A stretch of 64,000 nt of DNA, from positions 98,706 to 162,705 of the forward strand of contig JAFLDZ010000006.1 in assembly GCA_017302135.1 (NCBI GenBank). Direction: 5' to 3'. The DNA comes from Lysobacterales bacterium (GTDB taxonomy: Bacteria > Pseudomonadota > Gammaproteobacteria > Xanthomonadales > Xanthomonadaceae). The notes beneath the pieces are model-generated. The model had not been told where the DNA came from. It was given only the letters and a program-made list of their open reading frames with translations, and did no database searches. Shown in pieces: positions 63,086 through 64,000 of the stretch. Positions within the stretch are counted from its first letter, which is position 1, and every line of letters starts with the position of its first letter. A program made the position numbers and the translations under genes.

Positions 63086-64000
63086 GCGCAGTCCTGCGCG
63101 CTGTCGTCGCGATTGCGCTGCTGCTGGCATTGGCATGGCCGGTGGTCGCGCAGCAGAGCACCAGTCGCGAAGCGCAGCGTCGCCTGGAGAAGATTCAGCG
63201 TGAATTGAAGGATGTTGCGGCCGAGCGTCGCAGACTCGAAGGCCAGCGTGGCGCTGCCAGTCGCGAACTGCGTGCGGTGGACGAACGCGTCGCCGATTCC
63301 AGTCGCGCCCTGCACGTTGCCGAAACCGAACTTGCGCGCGAGCAGGATTCGCTCGCGCAACTGAACGCGCGGCGCGAGGAGCTGAAGAGCCAGCAGGCCG
63401 CGCAGCGCAGGGAACTCGCCGTGCTGCTGCGCGCCGCGTATGCGCAGGGCGACCATGCGCCGCTGAAAGTGATGCTGGCGCAGGACCGCGTCGCCGATGC
63501 ACAGCGGCAGATGACGTATTACGGCTATCTGCAACGTCAGCGGCTGCAGCGTGTCGCTGCGCTGCGTGCCGAACTCGCCGAACTGGAGCGGGTCGAGGCG
63601 CAGATCGTCGAGAAACGCACCGCGCTGGACGCCGCGCGCGCGCGGCAACGCACGCAGCTCGCCGCACTCGCCCGCGACCGCAAGGCGCGCGCGGTGACCC
63701 TGGGCGAACTGGAGCAGCAGTACCGCGACCGCCGCGTCCGCGAGCAGGCGCTCGGCAGCGATGCCAAGGCGCTGCAGCAGGTGATCGGCCGTCTGCGCGC
63801 TGCCGCCGCGCGTGCTGCGGCGGAGCGGGCGGCTGCAGAGCGTGCCGCAGCGAAAGCGGCCGCCGCATCCACCAAGCCCAGCGGCTCGCGATCCGCCGGC
63901 ACGAAGGCGAACGGTTCGAAACCTGCGTCCGCGCAGCGCACGCCGCCGCGTCAGACCGCGAATGCCGCGCCGGTGCGGGTCGGCGGCTTCGGCCGGCCGC
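63082..64000 (+). CDS. envC: Murein hydrolase activator EnvC-like protein, N-terminal part (runs off window)
   Basis: An open frame of 306 codons continues past the window end. It has a signal peptide ('AVVAIALLLALAWPVVAQ') and a long coiled coil of ~200 residues ('RRLEKIQRELKDVAAERRRL' onward). A Lys/Ala/Ser-rich low-complexity segment then follows, where the degenerate M23 (LytM) domain should begin. EnvC activates the amidases AmiA/B at the septum. The position directly after gpmI with a 4-bp overlap supports the name. The M23 domain itself is not visible here. Confidence 0.88.
   Translation, partial: MSAVLRAVVAIALLLALAWPVVAQQSTSREAQRRLEKIQRELKDVAAERRRLEGQRGAASRELRAVDERVADSSRALHVAETELAREQDSLAQLNARREELKSQQAAQRRELAVLLRAAYAQGDHAPLKVMLAQDRVADAQRQMTYYGYLQRQRLQRVAALRAELAELERVEAQIVEKRTALDAARARQRTQLAALARDRKARAVTLGELEQQYRDRRVREQALGSDAKALQQVIGRLRAAAARAAAERAAAERAAAKAAAASTKPSGSRSAGTKANGSKPASAQRTPPRQTANAAPVRVGGFGRP

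Noticed and set aside
1..64000. tRNA, rRNA, prophage, IS transposase or integrase
   Set aside because: All intergenic gaps were read; none holds a cloverleaf-like sequence, and no frame shows transposase, integrase or phage structural motifs. The lambda-R-like GH104 domain at 26594 is part of a secreted effector rather than a prophage endolysin.

Overview
The window is high-GC, gene-dense bacterial chromosome. Gene content and order point to the Xanthomonadales (Lysobacteraceae: Lysobacter, Luteimonas, Stenotrophomonas and relatives). Supporting signs are a his operon led by a TrpR-family regulator, the pepP-ygfB / zapA-6S RNA-fau locus, a high-potential iron-sulfur protein, EfpL, two DUF1631 proteins, REP palindromes of the TAGGGCGGGC and GTAGGAGCGACTTCAGTCGC types, and proteins ending in the XVIPCD secretion domain typical of xanthomonad bacteria-killing type IV secretion systems. 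Genus and species cannot be fixed from the sequence alone.

Layout. 1-927 is the 3' part of hutH. 1055-8615 is a tightly overlapping histidine operon (regulator-hisG-D-C-B-H-A-F-IE) with a palindromic operator laid over its promoter. 8648-13979 holds a membrane diguanylate cyclase, a secreted metallophosphoesterase, a YdeI-like protein and a legumain-type (C13) peptidase. The peptidase is the last gene of the methionine-salvage operon mtnB-mtnD-mtnC (13029-16026). 16229-20997 holds HiPIP, an APC permease, a Nudix hydrolase, EfpL with a coupled lipoprotein, and an SDR dehydrogenase.

21197-28419 is an accessory island. It has two lipoprotein/effector pairs (21798+22707 and 25082+25893), a vestige of a third effector at 21197, and a DUF4259 gene. 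Both effectors carry cell-wall-degrading domains and PG-binding domains, and both end in nearly identical XVIPCD tails while their front ends are unrelated. I read them as X-T4SS antibacterial effectors (X-Tfe) with periplasmic lipoprotein immunity candidates (X-Tfi). The secretion machine itself is not in the window.

28436-37950 is mostly housekeeping: gmk, yicC, rph, a VOC protein, rdgB, hemW, a DUF1631 protein, a PilZ protein and pepQ. 38280-42784 is an unrecognised three-gene cassette: a sphingomyelinase/DNase I-fold enzyme, a membrane-anchored beta-rich protein and a multi-pass membrane protein. 42833-51665 holds a Y-family polymerase, rpiA, an EVE protein, fau, a 15-bp tandem repeat array, 6S RNA, zapA, a ZapB-like coiled coil, a GGDEF-EAL protein, a YgfB-family gene and pepP. 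51912-64000 holds a Nudix hydrolase, a 5'-3' exonuclease, a nitroreductase, a second DUF1631 protein, pntAA without its partner subunits, a small protein with an XVIPCD-like tail, an M28 peptidase lipoprotein, a secreted 'TVNGS' repeat protein, gpmI and the start of envC.

The most interesting parts are the effector/immunity island with its remnant, the possible further XVIPCD protein behind the orphan pntAA, the 38-43 kb cassette, and the tandem repeat array transcribed behind 6S RNA. No tRNA, rRNA, CRISPR array, transposase or integrase was found.
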